Source: Linnemannia elongata
Taxonomy: Eukaryota; Mortierellomycota; Mortierellomycetes; Mortierellales; Mortierellaceae
Length of the DNA stretch: 64,000 nucleotides
NCBI GenBank assembly: GCA_036320915.1
Contig: JAXBDG010000011.1
Coordinates: 952,501 to 1,016,500, forward strand
Direction: 5' to 3'
Below, piece after piece: positions 1 through 13,183 of this stretch. The translations under genes and the position numbers were made by a program. How positions within the stretch are numbered: position 1 is the stretch's first letter; every line of letters starts with the position of its first letter. The notes below the pieces were generated by a model. It made no database searches, was not told the origin of the DNA, and was given only the letters and a program-made list of their open reading frames with translations.

Positions 1-1897
1 GGGAGCGGCCACGCCGCGAGGAGGGGGAGCGAGACCGTTCTCGTCCGCCTCCACGTTCATATCTCCATGAGGCATTGGGTGTGTTCTTTGCGAACTATTC
101 AAGATTAAGGGAACAGAATGGGCTGTTAGTATTGCTTTGAGTTCAATTTCGATTCTCACAAAAGATCGAGGGCACAGGTTGAAAAGAGCTGCTCTTGGTA
201 TTACCTGAACACTGAGGCGGGATCCCTCGAATCGAGCATCCCTCATCTCGTTGTACGCATCTCTGGCGTCTCTATCGTCCTTGTATTCGACAAAAGCATA
301 ACTGGGGGTGGCGAATGAGAGTATCCCCGTTAAAGTTGAGATGATTTTGTTATCCAGGTCCAAAAGTTGTACATGAGCCGTCCATGTTCCCGAGAAGAAG
401 AAGAGAACCAAAAAATAAAAAGACGGAAGGCATATGGAGTTGAAGGGGGAAGGGGGATTCTTGGTTAAGACAATAGTGGGAATTCGTTCGCTCGAGTGTA
501 TAATCTTCGATGCCGTGCCGCGTGGGATCGTGTCCTCGTTCTTTTGCTCGCATGGCAGTAGGAAACGGGCTCGCAAATAAAGACTGGTAAAAAAAAAGGC
601 TCCCACTCTTTTTCGTTGAAGTTGTTGTCTTCGTATCCTCTTGTCGCTTAAAGGGAGGAGGGGCAGGGTAGGGACGTTCGATATCGGGCCGACTAGAACA
701 CTCCGCAAAGACACCGTCCGCGTTCGAATTTGGTATCGAAGCTCAAAGGGGAGGATGGGGGGGCCTCGTTATTGAGACAATAACCGATTGGAAGGGGGAG
801 GAGGGGAAAATGGCCGATTCACCGTCCTGCCGAGACACCGATCCTGTCCTGACGAAGCCTCAATGATGAGCCTTATGATGTGGTTAAGGTAGTTGGGATC
901 CAGAGCAAGGCACTGTCAAGGCGGGCGAAAAAGAAAAGCCCTGTCGTTTATCGGTGAGATAATGTCGATATTGCTTGTGTCCTTTGAAAATGGCGCATTC
1001 ATCTTCCAATTGTTCCTGTGAGCGCTATTTTGTTGCAAAAACGTCGTAGTATGGCGCTATGAACGTTAAAGGCCATGAGAGCGTTCCTTACGTCCGCTGT
1101 TGTGGAAGAAACCCATTCTTTGTTCGCGACTTGTACCGTGGATACACGGGGAGCCTTTTTGTCGAAATGAGTGCAGTGAAAGGCAGGCCGAGAAAGATAA
1201 ACAAGGAGGGTCCAAAGAGAGAAATGCTTCTCGTTGGCAGTGCTGGTATTGTATCCCACTTGAAAAGGATGTCGACGAGGTCCTGCGACAACCGTATCGA
1301 AAAAAGAAGGCGAGAGGAAGGAGGGGAAGGAAGACGACGAAACCGAACGAAGGAACTGCCGCGGCCGAAGACGAGAAGACGAACGAGAGAGAAACTTACG
1401 GTCTTGACGAGCTTGAGCGGAGGGCAGGGATATCGCAACGAACTAGAGGGCCGAATCTATATGAAAACGAGACAGGTGCTCATGTTAATAAGAAAAAAAG
1501 GGGAAGAGAGAGAAAATAATGGTTGATGGCATAACTATGAACAAGACAAACAGAAGGTGAAAGTAGAGCCCATGGCGCAATTCAGGGTGCATCATTTCAG
1601 GAGATAAAAATGTCAAAACAATAACAAGGAAGAAGTGATAAGCAAAAACAACAAAGAAAATGAGGGAAGTTGGGCGCTGAGAAGCGGGAAAAGGAGAAAG
1701 AAAGAGAGAGAGGAAGTTGACACATACATACAAAACTGACAGAATGTGATAATTGTTGATGGAGGCACAGCCTCTCGTGGAGGTGCTTTGTGGGAAACAA
1801 ATTGGTAAGTATACCTTTCGAATTCATAAGCAAGGTCTCTGGCACGGGAACGCTGGCTGAATCCCGAGATATAGAGAGTCTTTTGTCTTCCAGACAT
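1..1897 (-). CDS. SR-family pre-mRNA splicing factor, N-terminal RRM plus start of RS domain (partial, 3' end off window)
   Basis: Four exons read on the minus strand: 1815-1897, 1400-1456, 205-301 and 1-94 (runs off the left edge). Phases join cleanly (2, 2, 0). The product begins MSGRQKTLYISGF, where LYISGF is the RNP2-like strand of an RRM. It continues through FGPLVRCDIPALR and reaches an RNP1-like YAFVEYKDDRDARDAYNEM. The RRM ends near residue 80; then comes FAKNTPNASWRYERGGG and the start of an Arg/Ser tract (RSRSPSSRRGRS) cut by the window end. This architecture is that of SR proteins that bind exonic enhancers and recruit U1/U2 components in the nucleus. Introns 1 and 2 are 358 and 1098 nt, far longer than most introns here. 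The neighbouring formin is divergent. Family assignment is firm; which SR paralogue it is cannot be decided without the C-terminus. Confidence 0.88.
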
Positions 1898-3431
1898 GTT
1901 TGAGGATGGTTCCAGGAAGGAGGGTGGTGACTTGGTTGTTGTAAGGTCTTCTTAGTAACAAAGAGCTTTTATTGGTGCGTTGTCAGTGTTCGTTCAAGAA
2001 GGACGTGGCGAAGGCGAGAAAGCGAATGAAGGAAAATGGCGCAAAGAGGGTAGAAGAGAGGAGATAATGAAAGAGAAGGAAAAAAGGAAAGGAAAGAGAG
2101 GAGGAAGGAGAGGAAAGAAGGAACAATAATGATTATCAATTATTTGTAGACACAACGCTCATTCATGCATGAGCCAAGGGAGAAAACAGTATCGCATGGC
2201 CTGTGTTGTGGGAATAAATCGTCCTCGCAATGCGCTACAATGAAGCTTTTGGTAGTTGGTTCTGCCTCCCGATTGGCCACTGATCAATGTCTGGCTGTGG
2301 CTGAGCGTCGCGTCGCGTGTCTCCTTTAACGCCAACCTGGATGTCAATCCTCATTCGCGACGCGTCCTGGTTCTCAGCAGAGACAGGTGGATTGGAGCCT
2401 CTGATGGTGGCGAAAACTACACCTCTTTATACAAGGACAAAGAGGAGAAAGAGGAGGAGGAAAGAAAAGGTCATTGCGCCAACGAAATCCCTTTCCTCTC
2501 GGCTTGCCCTTGTTGCCGCACACCAATCTCTTATTCATCACTTTTCTTTTACACCGACACATTCACCTTCCATGACGACCTTTTTTGTTGGCCACCATCC
2601 TGGAAGGGGAAGTTGGCCCTTCTTATCTAGTTGCACTGACCAGGCTCCATCACCCAACCCATGGTCCGTCCAACCTGATCCGATTCCGGAATGCTGCTTC
2701 CACCTTGCCCTGAGTGATCCCTTTGTGTGTGTCTACATTCTATTCCGTTCCAACACCACTTTGAAAAACACTTGCCTTTCTGCATTTGCTGTCTTCTGAC
2801 TGCTGTTGGCCAGGCCCGCCTTTTATTACCCCGCCGCGGACACAGGAGCCTCCTTCATTCTGCCATGGGATTCTGCAAGTGGAGCATGAAGGCGTTTTCA
2901 CTTTTCTTTCTTTTCGTTTTTTATATTCCTCTCCCGCTTCTTTCTTATTTTGCTCCTTTTCGCCCAACTGCACTTTCGTTGAAACCCTACTCCTACAAAA
3001 GGAGGCTCCTCTCCATACAGCCTTGCGCCACCATTTGGCCTCTTCCCCACCTCTTTCAACTCCTACAAACCTTTTCTATATTTTCTCTCCGCCTAGGGTT
3101 ACAGCTGCGAATCACAGGCTAGCAGACTACGATCATACCCCCTCCGCCACACCTTATACCCATCGTAGTCAGCTTCAGAGTGAGGATCGCCGCTAGAACT
3201 CCGCCTAATCCCGTCGCTTGGACACACTTCAACCTCCACCTTTTCTTCTAGCATCTCAGATCCCTTCCTCCTGAGACGTCAATCCTTGTCGCCCAAATTT
3301 TGTCCCTTCATCGAAACCACTCACCAGAAAGGTTGCAACTGGACAGTCAACTTCGATCGTGACCATTGACTCCACATCGCACATTTTCTTCATCCTTTCC
3401 CGCACCTCCTTATCCTCCACGACACTCTCAT
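1898..3431. other. Intergenic, divergent promoter region between splicing factor and formin
   Basis: About 1.5 kb without a supported gene. The left third (about 2000-2130) is strongly purine-rich on the plus strand; the right part (2480-3430) is pyrimidine-rich, which fits a fungal promoter and 5' UTR for the formin. Open frames here lack coding character and family similarity. No RNA gene was seen. Confidence 0.6.
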
Positions 3432-6400
3432 ATGGATCGCACCAACTCTTACAAGAACGATAATGATACCCAGTCTATTCGTTCATTCAGATCATCAACC
3501 TCTGGATCTGTTAGCGAGGCTGGCCGCACGGAGGCCATGTCGCTAGCCCGGCCACGGACAGATCAGGAGATTGAAGATCGATTTGTTGACTTTATGGTGA
3601 GTGCTTACCCACCATCTCCCTCTTCTTCCCTGAACTATAGAAACAGGAGTTAAAGAGAGAGAGATATATATATGCGAGGATCATTTTATATGTAACTGAC
3701 CATTGTAATACCTTGTCTCTTCTCTAAATTGCATTAGAACAACATGGGTATGCATGAGCCTGAGCATAGGAAGGCCATGGCTGGATTGACGGTCGACAAC
3801 AAGTGGAAGTTGATCTTCCAGCACGAATCCCAGGAACAAACAAAGGTATGTACCATATGTTTGAATTAGATTCATCCCGATCGCATCCCATCCTGTCGTC
3901 AGGAGTTCTGAGTCTTGACCGCATTTATTCATATTTTACAAGTTGGTTGGGGTTCGTGGAGACAGAACATTATGAAAGGAGAATTTTTCAGTTGAACGAA
4001 AAAAAAAAAAAAAAAAAAAAGGTATTCTTTAGTAGTGAAATCGATGGATGCATTTTTGGAATCTATCGACTAAACCCTTATTCATTCTCTATGATAAAAT
4101 ATATGTCTAGGCCAAGAAGCGAGAGGGGGGGTATGTCGATAAGTCCTCACCCGAGTACTTTGTTCGCAAACTGCAGCTGGATGGAGATCTCAAGGTCACC
4201 GACTCCAAGTTCCTTCTGGCGCTCTTTGTCTCGTTGAAATCACAGCCTATCTCGTACGTATACACCCGCGCATGGACGGAGAAGACATTCAATTCGCTAT
4301 CTCTTCTGTTCCATTCGAGTCGCACTGACTGACGTTGTCAATTACACCTGTTTCTTCTCGCTAGATGGGTGCGCTCATTTATTCAGAGTCGCGGAATGCT
4401 GGTTCTCTCCAACGCTCTTTCGACACTCAACCATCGCCCATCAAGGTATGCTTTTGAAGGCGTTCTTAATGGCTCCAAACTATACATCGTAATCATACAG
4501 ATTTCTAATCATGACTTGAGGTCGTCACACATGCCCCTTTTTATAGACGCGACGCGGATCTTGCGATGGAACTAGAGATTGTCAAATGCTTGAAGACTCT
4601 ACTCAACAACCGATGGGGTGCTCAGGAGGCTATCAAGCATTCGACTTGCATCACATCACTCTGCTTCTCAATAACATCTCCACATCTCCAAACAAGAAAG
4701 CTGGTCGTTGAGGTATTGACGTTCCTGTCGTACTGCGAGGTGCCCATGGGTCACAAGCTGGTTCTGGAAGGACTAGACCAAGTGATGGAGTATTGGAAGG
4801 AAAGCGCCCGGTTTGATGCCTGGATGCGTATTCTCGAGAACACCATCGATGGGCGTGGTCGGTTTGGTACCATGGTCGGAATGAGCGAGGATCTGAAGAA
4901 GGCTGGTACTCAGGATGGACAGCTCATTGAATACGTGGTATGTGCCTGACCTTTTCATATCCTTGCTTGGGTTGCGTTTCATTTTACTTCTATCCACTAA
5001 CAGCACTCATATGTCTCTCTGTTTGACATTTGGAACGGCTCCTTTCTTTAGCTGTCAAACGTTGTGTTTATCAATGCGCTTCTCCAAGTTGTTGACGAGA
5101 TCGAGCTTCGAGTACATCTTCGAAGTCAACTCACGACTAGCGGACTGACCCGCATCATCTCAGTAAGTTCTTATGCTAACTATCCTGCATTTGTTTACTA
5201 TGAGGATGCAACCCTTGCACAAGTTATTAATCAACCTTTTTTATGCGTGCATAATAGAAAATGAGGGATCTGAAGTATGACCTGATTGACAGACAACTCA
5301 ACATCTATGAGGACGAGGCCGAGAACGACTATGAAGACATGATCGAGTTTTACAACCACCAGATCCTGCACGACATGTCGGATCCATACGATGTCTTCCA
5401 TGCCTTGCTTCGTTCTGTCGAAAGCAGCAGGGCGTACGACTTTTTCTTGTCGTTACTACAACACATGCTTCTGATTCGCGAGGAGGGAGATCTCAGGTAC
5501 CACCTATTCAGACGCAAATAGTTGCATGACGATGTTTGGTAGTATTATTCTCAAGGCTTTTGTCTAACCCCTTTCATTTGGTGAAAAAATCAATGTTGGT
5601 AGGATTCGATACTTTCAGTTGATGGACGCCATTGTGACGCAAGTGGTCCTCGACAGACGAGGTATCACCGATAACTTCGACCAAAAGCTCGGTATCTCGG
5701 TCAACCAGCTGGTTGGTAAACTGGTGGATCAAGACCGACTCACGCAAGCAATTGAGGATTCCAAGCAGGCGAGACAAGAGCTTGAGCTTGTTATTCGACA
5801 GAAGAATGAGCTTGAGCTCGAGGTCGGCCAAAAAGATGGTGCGTTCATTTTTTAAACATACCGAATGAACGGCCTACGTATAGGTGCTGAACATGGCAGC
5901 TAATGGACGCTATTCTTATTTTTCTATTAGATGGTATGGTCTCGCAACTGAAGGCAAACATCTACTCGCTCGAGGATCTCCTCCGTCTATCACGTCACAC
6001 AATCCAGACATTGCAGGCCAAGCTATACGACGTCGAAGCACAGATGCAGAACAAGCTAGCGATACAGGACGCACAGCTCAAACATTTGCTCAAGTCACTT
6101 CAGGACGCCAATGGACTTATGGCCGATGCCGGAATGCCTACCAGTGGTCCTGGGTATGGCAAGGGCAGTCAACACCAAATCGTCGGTCCCGATGGCTACC
6201 CTATGATCGACAAGATGAAACTGCGTCAGCTGATCGAACAGACCAAGCTAGAGGGCGCTATCTTGCAGGATCGCTACGGAAACCACTTGCCACATTCGAT
6301 TGCCCCTCCCGATCCGAACTTTACTAAGGACCTTGAAAAGGTCAATGGATACCAGTACACTGGACCTGCGACGTTGCCGCCAGAGCTATTGGCCAGTATC

Positions 6401-9099
6401 GCTGCAGCAGGAGGGCAAACCAACGGCAATGGCAAAGGAGGATTTTTCTCCAAGAATGGTAACTTTGTCGTCTCATGCTCTCTTACTTTATGAACGGTGT
6501 TAATTCAGTTTGATAACTAAACGTCCATGTCATCCCATTCTAAATACAAATAGGCAAAGGATCTGGTAGTAATGGAGGTAGTGGCGGTGAAGGTGGCGCT
6601 GGTCCTGGAGGTATGGTAACATCATCTGGCGGCCCACCTCCGCCTCCTCCTCCACCTATGCTGCCAGGCATTCCGGCTCCACCACCACCCCCGGTAATGG
6701 CTGGTCCAGGACCTGGAGGATTGAGTGGTCTGCTCAACAGCATGAAGAAGGGAGGTCTCAAACCCCCCGGCGGAGGCGACGATTCCGACTCAGAGGATTT
6801 GCCAGCGGGAAGCATGGCCGCTATGTTGGCAGCCAAGAAGAAACTACTTGGGTCTGGAGAACCGTCATCGCCCAAGGCTGCGGGCAGTGGGGGTCCACCG
6901 CCACCCAAGACGGGCGGACCTCCTCCTCCTCCGCCACCACCACCAGGTATGGGCGGTCCTCCACCTCCTCCTCCTCCACCAGGCAAGGGAGGACCACCTC
7001 CACCCCCAGGAGCCCCTATGCCCCCAGGCATGGGCATGAACATGAACATGAAGAAGGAGGGCGCGGTGGCTGCGATCAAGCTGAAGGCATTGCAGTGGGA
7101 CAAGATCAACTATATGGCTGTCGGCAACACGGTCTGGGGTTCTGGTGGAGTGGATGAAAACGCGCTTCAGAAGGCTCTTGGCGACAGTGGAGTCTTTGGT
7201 ACCATGGAGCAGCTCTTCGTAGCTAAGGTGACCGAGTACAAAGGTATGTTGATATCGTTAATCGTTTTTTATGTGGCCCTCACTATTCGCTTGAGAGCAT
7301 CTTTCTTCAGTCCCCTACTGATATAGTAACCACATTATGACCTTTGTAGAACCTCGCGCGTCCAAGAAGGCGCAGGAGATCTTGATCCTAGATCAACGTC
7401 GCGCCTACCAGATCAACATTATGTTGGGGGGCATGAAACACACCTACCCTGAGATCCGACAGGCGATTCTCCGTATGGACGAAGAGTTCATGACCTTGGT
7501 GCAGCTCAGCAACCTGTTGAAATTTGTTCCTGACGCCGAAGAGACTGGAAAGCTGTTGGAGTACAAGGATGCGTCAGAGGATGTCAAATTGACCTTGGGT
7601 CGACCAGAAGCCTTCTTTGTTGAGATGCTTAAGGTTGAACGGTATCAACAAAGGCTGGAGGGACTCAAGTTTAAGGTCACCTTCCAAGGCCTGCTCGAAG
7701 GAGTCAACGAGGTAACCAAGCACAGGAAAATACGCGTTTATTGTGTTTGTTGTTCCTTGTGGCGAGAAAAACAGCTGTTTACATCCATACTTACGCGACG
7801 TTTTTGTCGTCCTAACTTTTGATACGCCAAATAGGGTATTTCATCGATTATGGAGGCATCCAAGGGTCTGAAGAACGCTAAGCACTTCAAGGAGTTGCTG
7901 AACCTGATTTTGATGCTTGGAAACTATATGAACGGTGCCAGTCATAATGGAGGAGCTTTTGGATTCAAGATTGCCAGTATCAACAAGGTACCCTCCTTCG
8001 TTCACATCCGTTCTACGAACTGCCAGCGTCTCTCTGTCAAAGGCAACGAAGGAACTGTAACTCATTATGTTTTTTGCTTTTTTTATATATATACATTAGC
8101 TGGTGGATACCAAAGCCTCAAATGCACCAAACATGACGCTCTTGCACTTCTTGACCAACATTACAGAGTCTACTCTGCCACACGTTCTCAGTTATCAGGA
8201 AGAGATCTCAGCGTGTGGATCTGCCTGCCGAGGTAAAGAAACTCATCGTGTACCATTCACCACAAGCAAAAATTGACATGGAAGAAAAGCTACAGGTTAG
8301 ATACAGAGACTTATACTTCCTTTCCGCTTCCATACCTTTCACAAACAGTGTCACTACCCGACTTGCAGACAGATTTCAACTACCTCAAGACAAAAATCAA
8401 AGAGATCAAGACTGAACTCCATACACACTACTTCAACGGCTTCAAATCCTGCCCGGAAGACCGCTTCTACGAAGTCATGCAACCCTTCATGGTCACTGCC
8501 GAACGAGCTTTCGCAAAAGCCGAAACCGCCATGCTCGAAATGGATACCCTCTACAAGGAGGTGGTTAAGTTCTATGGTGAGGATTCGGTGGCCATGAAAC
8601 CCGAAGAGTTCTTTGGAATCTTCAAGACCTTCTCGGCATCGTTTGAGAAGGCGAGGGAGGACAATCAAAAGCAGAAAGAGAAGGAGGCGCAAAGGGAGAA
8701 GGCAAAGACTGCGGCCAAGGCTCGTCAGGAGCAAATGGCTGCAAAGAAGAACCGGATCAATGTCCAAGGTGGAGGTAAGCACACAAAACGCTATTTAGTT
8801 CTATGTCAGGAATGTCCTTACAAAACGAAGGGAATTCATGTAAAGTTACTCACCAACCGACTCCTGTTCATACGTGATATCTAGGCTCAAATGATGCAGA
8901 AGGCGGAGGAGACGACAAGGGCATGATGGACAATTTACTGGAGACTCTACGAAACGGAGGCGACAACGATGCGTCGAGACGGGACCGCCGACGCAAGAAC
9001 CGGGTCGATCACACCCCTGCCAATGTCGCCGTCAAGGCTCAAGACTTGTTGACCTCCTTAAGAGAGGACCGACAGCACATCCCGCTTTTACACGAATAG
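3432..9099 (+). CDS. Diaphanous-related formin (Bni1/SepA type) with apparent +1 frameshift in FH2
   Basis: Nucleates and elongates unbranched actin filaments at sites of polarised growth and septation. Fifteen exons: 3432-3596, 3738-3845, 4111-4253, 4365-4445, 4547-4937, 5052-5162, 5258-5496, 5603-5838, 5931-6458, 6554-7243, 7350-7711, 7835-7987, 8100-8295, 8369-8774, 8885-9099. About 1340 aa if one surplus base in exon 13 is discounted. Order: GTPase-binding/FH3 region (about 45-410), coiled coil (about 435-550), FH1 with five or more polyproline runs (about 687-825), FH2 from AIKLKALQWDKIN with the GNYMNG motif (about 837-1230), and a C-terminal DAD with MDNLLETLRNGG followed by basic RRDRRRK. 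The DAD plus GBD imply Rho-GTP-relieved autoinhibition. In exon 13 the frame reads LVDTKASN...SYQEEIS up to 8210 and then resumes as RVDLPAEVKKL from 8212, so one base near 8211 breaks the frame. The ATG at 3432 is the first in frame; upstream extension would need TTG. Confidence 0.93.
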
Positions 9100-9247
9100 T
9101 ATCAATATTAGGGTCACTAAAGGATTTTTAATTCTCATAGCAGAAGGAAAACAAATAGGATGACTTGATGTACACATAAAAATACAAGGAAGAAAGAAAA
9201 AAAAAAGCAAGGAAAGAGAAGCAAGAAAAGAGGTGTCTTTCACCCTT

Positions 9248-12200
9248 TCAGGTCGAACTCACAGCCATCCCACTAGGCCTCTGTGTCGACTCCATCTGAT
9301 CCTTGAGGTCGCGTTCCAGCTGCTGTATCCGAGAGTGCAAGAACCCTACCGTGGTTTCCAATGCCTTGATGTTGTCAAGATAGGATTCCGTGCGGTTGGT
9401 GAGGGTGGTTGTGTCCTCCTGGTACACTGTAACAAGCTGGTTCAGTCCCTCGTTGTTCTCCATGAGAACATTGACATCACTTCTGAGACTTTCGATCGTA
9501 CTCAAGTACTCCTGCATCTGGCTGAGGACTTCCACGAGTGCAGGCGTCTCCTCCGTGACTTTGCCATCATCTATTTAAGTGAACGTAGTATGGGTCAAAA
9601 CATACAATTCACGTTAGCTACCATCACCAGCTGTTTGCATCAAAAAAGCCAACCCAAGCTCAACTACAAGCGAGTGACCAGTTTACCTTGCAAGATCTTA
9701 ACCAGCTCTGCATATGATGCGATCATCCCGTTCAACTTCAACTTTTCCTCTTCCTCTATCTCCAACTTGGTTTTGAGTCCTTCACACTCGGCCTTGATGG
9801 AAATGACTTCCGCTTGCGACAACCCAAGTCCCACTTCCCGATCTCCCTTGGCCTTAACAAGCTCCCTGTGGTGGGCATCGTTTCGCTTGAGCAACTCGGT
9901 GTTGAAAATGATCTCTAGGGTGGCCTTGTCCTCTTCTAGCCGCTTGATCTTCGACTCATAGACCTTATCGTAGATTCTCTTCGCGGTTGCTAGAGAGTCG
10001 TTAGCTCGTGTCTGTCCGTCCAGTTGCTGAGCTTGGTATGCAAACTCTTGCTCCAGCTGGTTGACCCTATGCTTGCAACTCTGCAGCTCTATATCCAGCT
10101 CGTTCGCCTTGCTCTCCTGCTCCTTCACGTCTCCTTTACACTTCACCAGCTCGGCCATTGTGCTCTCCAAGTCGCTTCTGCACCGCTCCAGATCTCGCTC
10201 GACTCGTGCATATTTCTCCTCGCCATCCGTCTTCTTGCTCTGGAGTTGCAGGATGTGTTGCGCCTGTTCCTCGCAAATCTTCGACATGTAATCGTAGTTC
10301 TTGTTGGCTGTTTCAATGGCTACCTCCCACTCGACGACCAATTCCTCCACGGTCTCAATTCTTGCGCAGGCGCGCATATATTCTACTTGCCGCTCCATTC
10401 CTTCGTCTCCTGGGCCAAACATCGCCTTGATCTCGGCAAGTTCTCGCAACTGCTCGTCCTGATCGGAAATACGCTTCTCTAGTCTCTCAACCTCCTTGCG
10501 AGTCTCGTCCTGCAACCCTTCGAGCCCCTGTTTAGCTCTCTGGTATTTCGCTGCTTGCTCTTGCAACTTGCTCTCCAACTCTGATGCCTTGGTCCCGTCT
10601 TGTTCACCAGGCTTGTTCGGACCTCGCAGAACACTCGAACGGACTTCTTGGATCGTAGCCGTTGCAGCAACCAACTCCTTCGCCACTCGCACAAGCTCGC
10701 TCCAGACGTTACCGCTGCTGATGCTGTTTCGATAAGGAGACTGAGCCTTCTCGGAGACTACAACCATCGGTTCAGGATACACAGCTTGGTGAATGGCGTG
10801 GTCTTGAGCCTCTGCCAGATCCACGTTCAATGCCTCAACCTTGACGCGCAGAGTGTCCATCGCGTGTTGCAACTGCGCCGAATCGACGACTGTAGCCTCG
10901 GATTCGCTGACTTTCCTCCTCAAGTCATCCAGCTCATTCTTCTGCAGCTTGATCGTCCGCTCCTGATCCTGAATACTTGTTTCGTATGACTGTAGGCTGC
11001 TTTGCAAGATCACCACCTCTCCCTCCACTTTCGCCTGACTCGTCCTCATGGTATCCATTTGAGCGTTGATTTCCTTGATCGTTTTAGTGTCGTTCTGAAT
11101 CTGTGCCGCCTGCTCTTCTGCCTTCTTCTCCTGGTTGGAAATGCTCGCCCTCCAAAACTCGATATCCCTCTCGCGCTCCAAGATCCTTTTGCGAGCGATT
11201 GCCAGCTCATGCTGCACCATCTCTAGATCCTGCTTCGACTTTCGGGACTCGGCATCTCGTTCCTTCTCAACCAGCCTGGCTGCAGACTCGAGTCCTCCGA
11301 CCTTCAAGCGCATACCCGACAGCTCCAAGTCCTTCTTTCCAAGTTCCTCCTGCAAGTGTCCGAGCCGCTGCAACACCTCGTTCTTCTCGTCATCGACCTT
11401 CTGAACCTTGGACTTGCTGGACTCCAGGAGTGCCTCCTTCTCCTTGACAGCCTTCTCTAAAGCCTCAATACGTACTGTCGCCGCCTCCAGTTTCTGGTTC
11501 AGAGTTTTGATCTTCTTGACATCGTCCAGCGTCGAAAGGGTTTTTGTCTTCTCATACAACTTCTTCTGGGACTCGAGCTCTTTCTTGAGGCGATTCAGTT
11601 CCTTACCATCGAGCTTGTAGTCATTGTCGCGACTGCTGAGGCGAACTTCCATGTCCTTGATCTCGGACTCTCTCTTCTTCAGCTTCGTCTCGAGGAGCTT
11701 GATTTCCGTTTCCAATTTATACTTGGAGTCCTGTGCTGAAATCTTTGCCTTATGCGCGCGTGTCACATCTCTGTCCAGACCCTCCGCCTTCGACTGTGCC
11801 TCTTCCATGTTTGTCCTGGCGGTGTCCCGTTCCTCTGTGAGCCGAATAGCCTCTTGATCGCGGGCTTGCAACGCCTTCTCCATTTCAGCAAGGTCATTCT
11901 TGGTGATCTCGAGTTCGGCTTGAAGCTTGACGATGTCTTTGTTGTCACCTACATCCAAGCTCGATGACGGTAGTAGCAACGAGTGTTGACTCCCCCCGCC
12001 ATGTTTATACCGATCTACCTCCGCTTGGAGCTATTTGCGTATGATATAAAGGACATGCGAAGTTAAAGAAAGGGCACTTGAAATCATGTTTACAGATAAG
12101 ACGTATTATATAACCAAGTGAAACGACAAAGCCTTACATTTTTGATCTCGGCATCCTTCTTTTCTGCGTCTGCTTCATTCTTTATAAGGCCGTTGATAAG

Positions 12201-13033
12201 GGCCTGGAGTCGATCTTCAATAGGCCTGCCTTCTGAGGAAGTATGGATAAAAGCGAGCGATTCTTCCAAGTGACCAATGATCCCTACGAACTCTTGATAT
12301 TCAGCCTTCCTAATTTCTAAGCGATTGAATCCCCATCGTTTATGAAATTTGATGGCAATTAGAAAACGCTATCTGCACCATCGTATCAAACTGGCACACA
12401 TTTCAAGGCATCATAAACAAGCTTCATACCACGGTCATAGGCTTTCTTGCTATCCAGGATGTGCTTGGTGTGCTCGATTTCCCTGTCCTTGCTGAATAGA
12501 ACTTTTCCAAGGGTCTCGTTTTGCTAACCTCAAAAAAAAAAAAAATTGGCAAGATTAAAGGAGCTGCCTGGAATGAAAATTCACCACGGTAAAGTCGAGC
12601 CATTCTCATTTCATTTTGTTATATTACCTTCTTCAGGTCGGTCAGTTCTTTCTCCTGAGTGTACCACTTGTAAAGATATCTCGGCTGCTCCTCTTTGGGC
12701 ATCTAAGAACAAGGAGAGAACTCGGTTAGTATTAGCCTCGTAACTAAAGGAGACAAAATGTATTCATTACATTGACCACGCTAAAAACAATAGTTGTTAT
12801 GACCGAGGATGAGGATGTTATTTTACCTCGAGGAACCAGGTCTGTAGCTCGACCGGGACTATTGTTAATATGTATGTGAAGTTCCACGAGTATGAGAATC
12901 AGATTATTATAGTCATGATTGTCGCGTCGATTTGATGAATTGCCATGCAAAGGGAATCGGTCTTGAGCTAAGACCTACAATGAACTGAATCCTCTATGCG
13001 GGCATTGTTTCGACCGCCGCCGGTCGTGGTCAT
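9248..13033 (-). CDS. Large coiled-coil protein of unknown function (1033 aa)
   Basis: Seven exons on the minus strand: 12979-13033, 12827-12858, 12628-12702, 12430-12523, 12138-12316, 9687-12030 and 9248-9570; the sum is 1034 codons including stop. The N-terminus (about 75 residues, starting MTTTGGGRNNARIED and including VELQTWFLEMPKEEQ and RYLYKWYTQEKEL) is not coiled-coil-like and may be a small globular or binding module. From about residue 60 to the end the protein is almost continuous heptad-repeat sequence rich in E, K, Q, L and R, with one break around 510-560 (VYPEPMVVVSEKAQSPYRNS). The first five exons are tiny, while exon 6 is 2344 nt. No signal peptide or membrane segment. It could be a tether, a cytoskeletal scaffold or a septum/spindle component, but coiled coils defeat recognition by eye and I do not assign a family. 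It is convergent with the formin, 148 bp apart. Confidence 0.85.
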
Positions 13034-13183
13034 GGTGTCGACTGTATGTTACTGTACGTGGGTGTGGTAGAGGCGAAGGAAAGGGGGGAGAGGAAACGGT
13101 GTCGTTGTGTATATGTGAACAGTGCCAATCCAAAAGCCATGTGTGACTGCAGATATTAGCTTTATTTCAAATCGCCACCATTT

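Noticed and set aside
1059..1526. Open frames of 140-155 codons on the plus strand inside the splicing-factor introns
   Set aside because: Composition is Arg/Lys/Glu-rich from purine-rich DNA, with no family similarity, and they overlap the supported minus-strand gene.
6540..7109. Minus-strand Gly/Pro-rich frame of 189 codons
   Set aside because: It is the reverse complement of the formin FH1 polyproline region.
8184..8211. A 28-nt GT-AG intron that would restore the formin frame
   Set aside because: It is too short for a fungal spliceosome and would delete conserved FH2 residues (VLSYQEEIS).
9233..11967. Several plus-strand frames opposite the coiled-coil gene
   Set aside because: They mirror the long minus-strand coiled-coil exon and have leucine/serine shadow composition.
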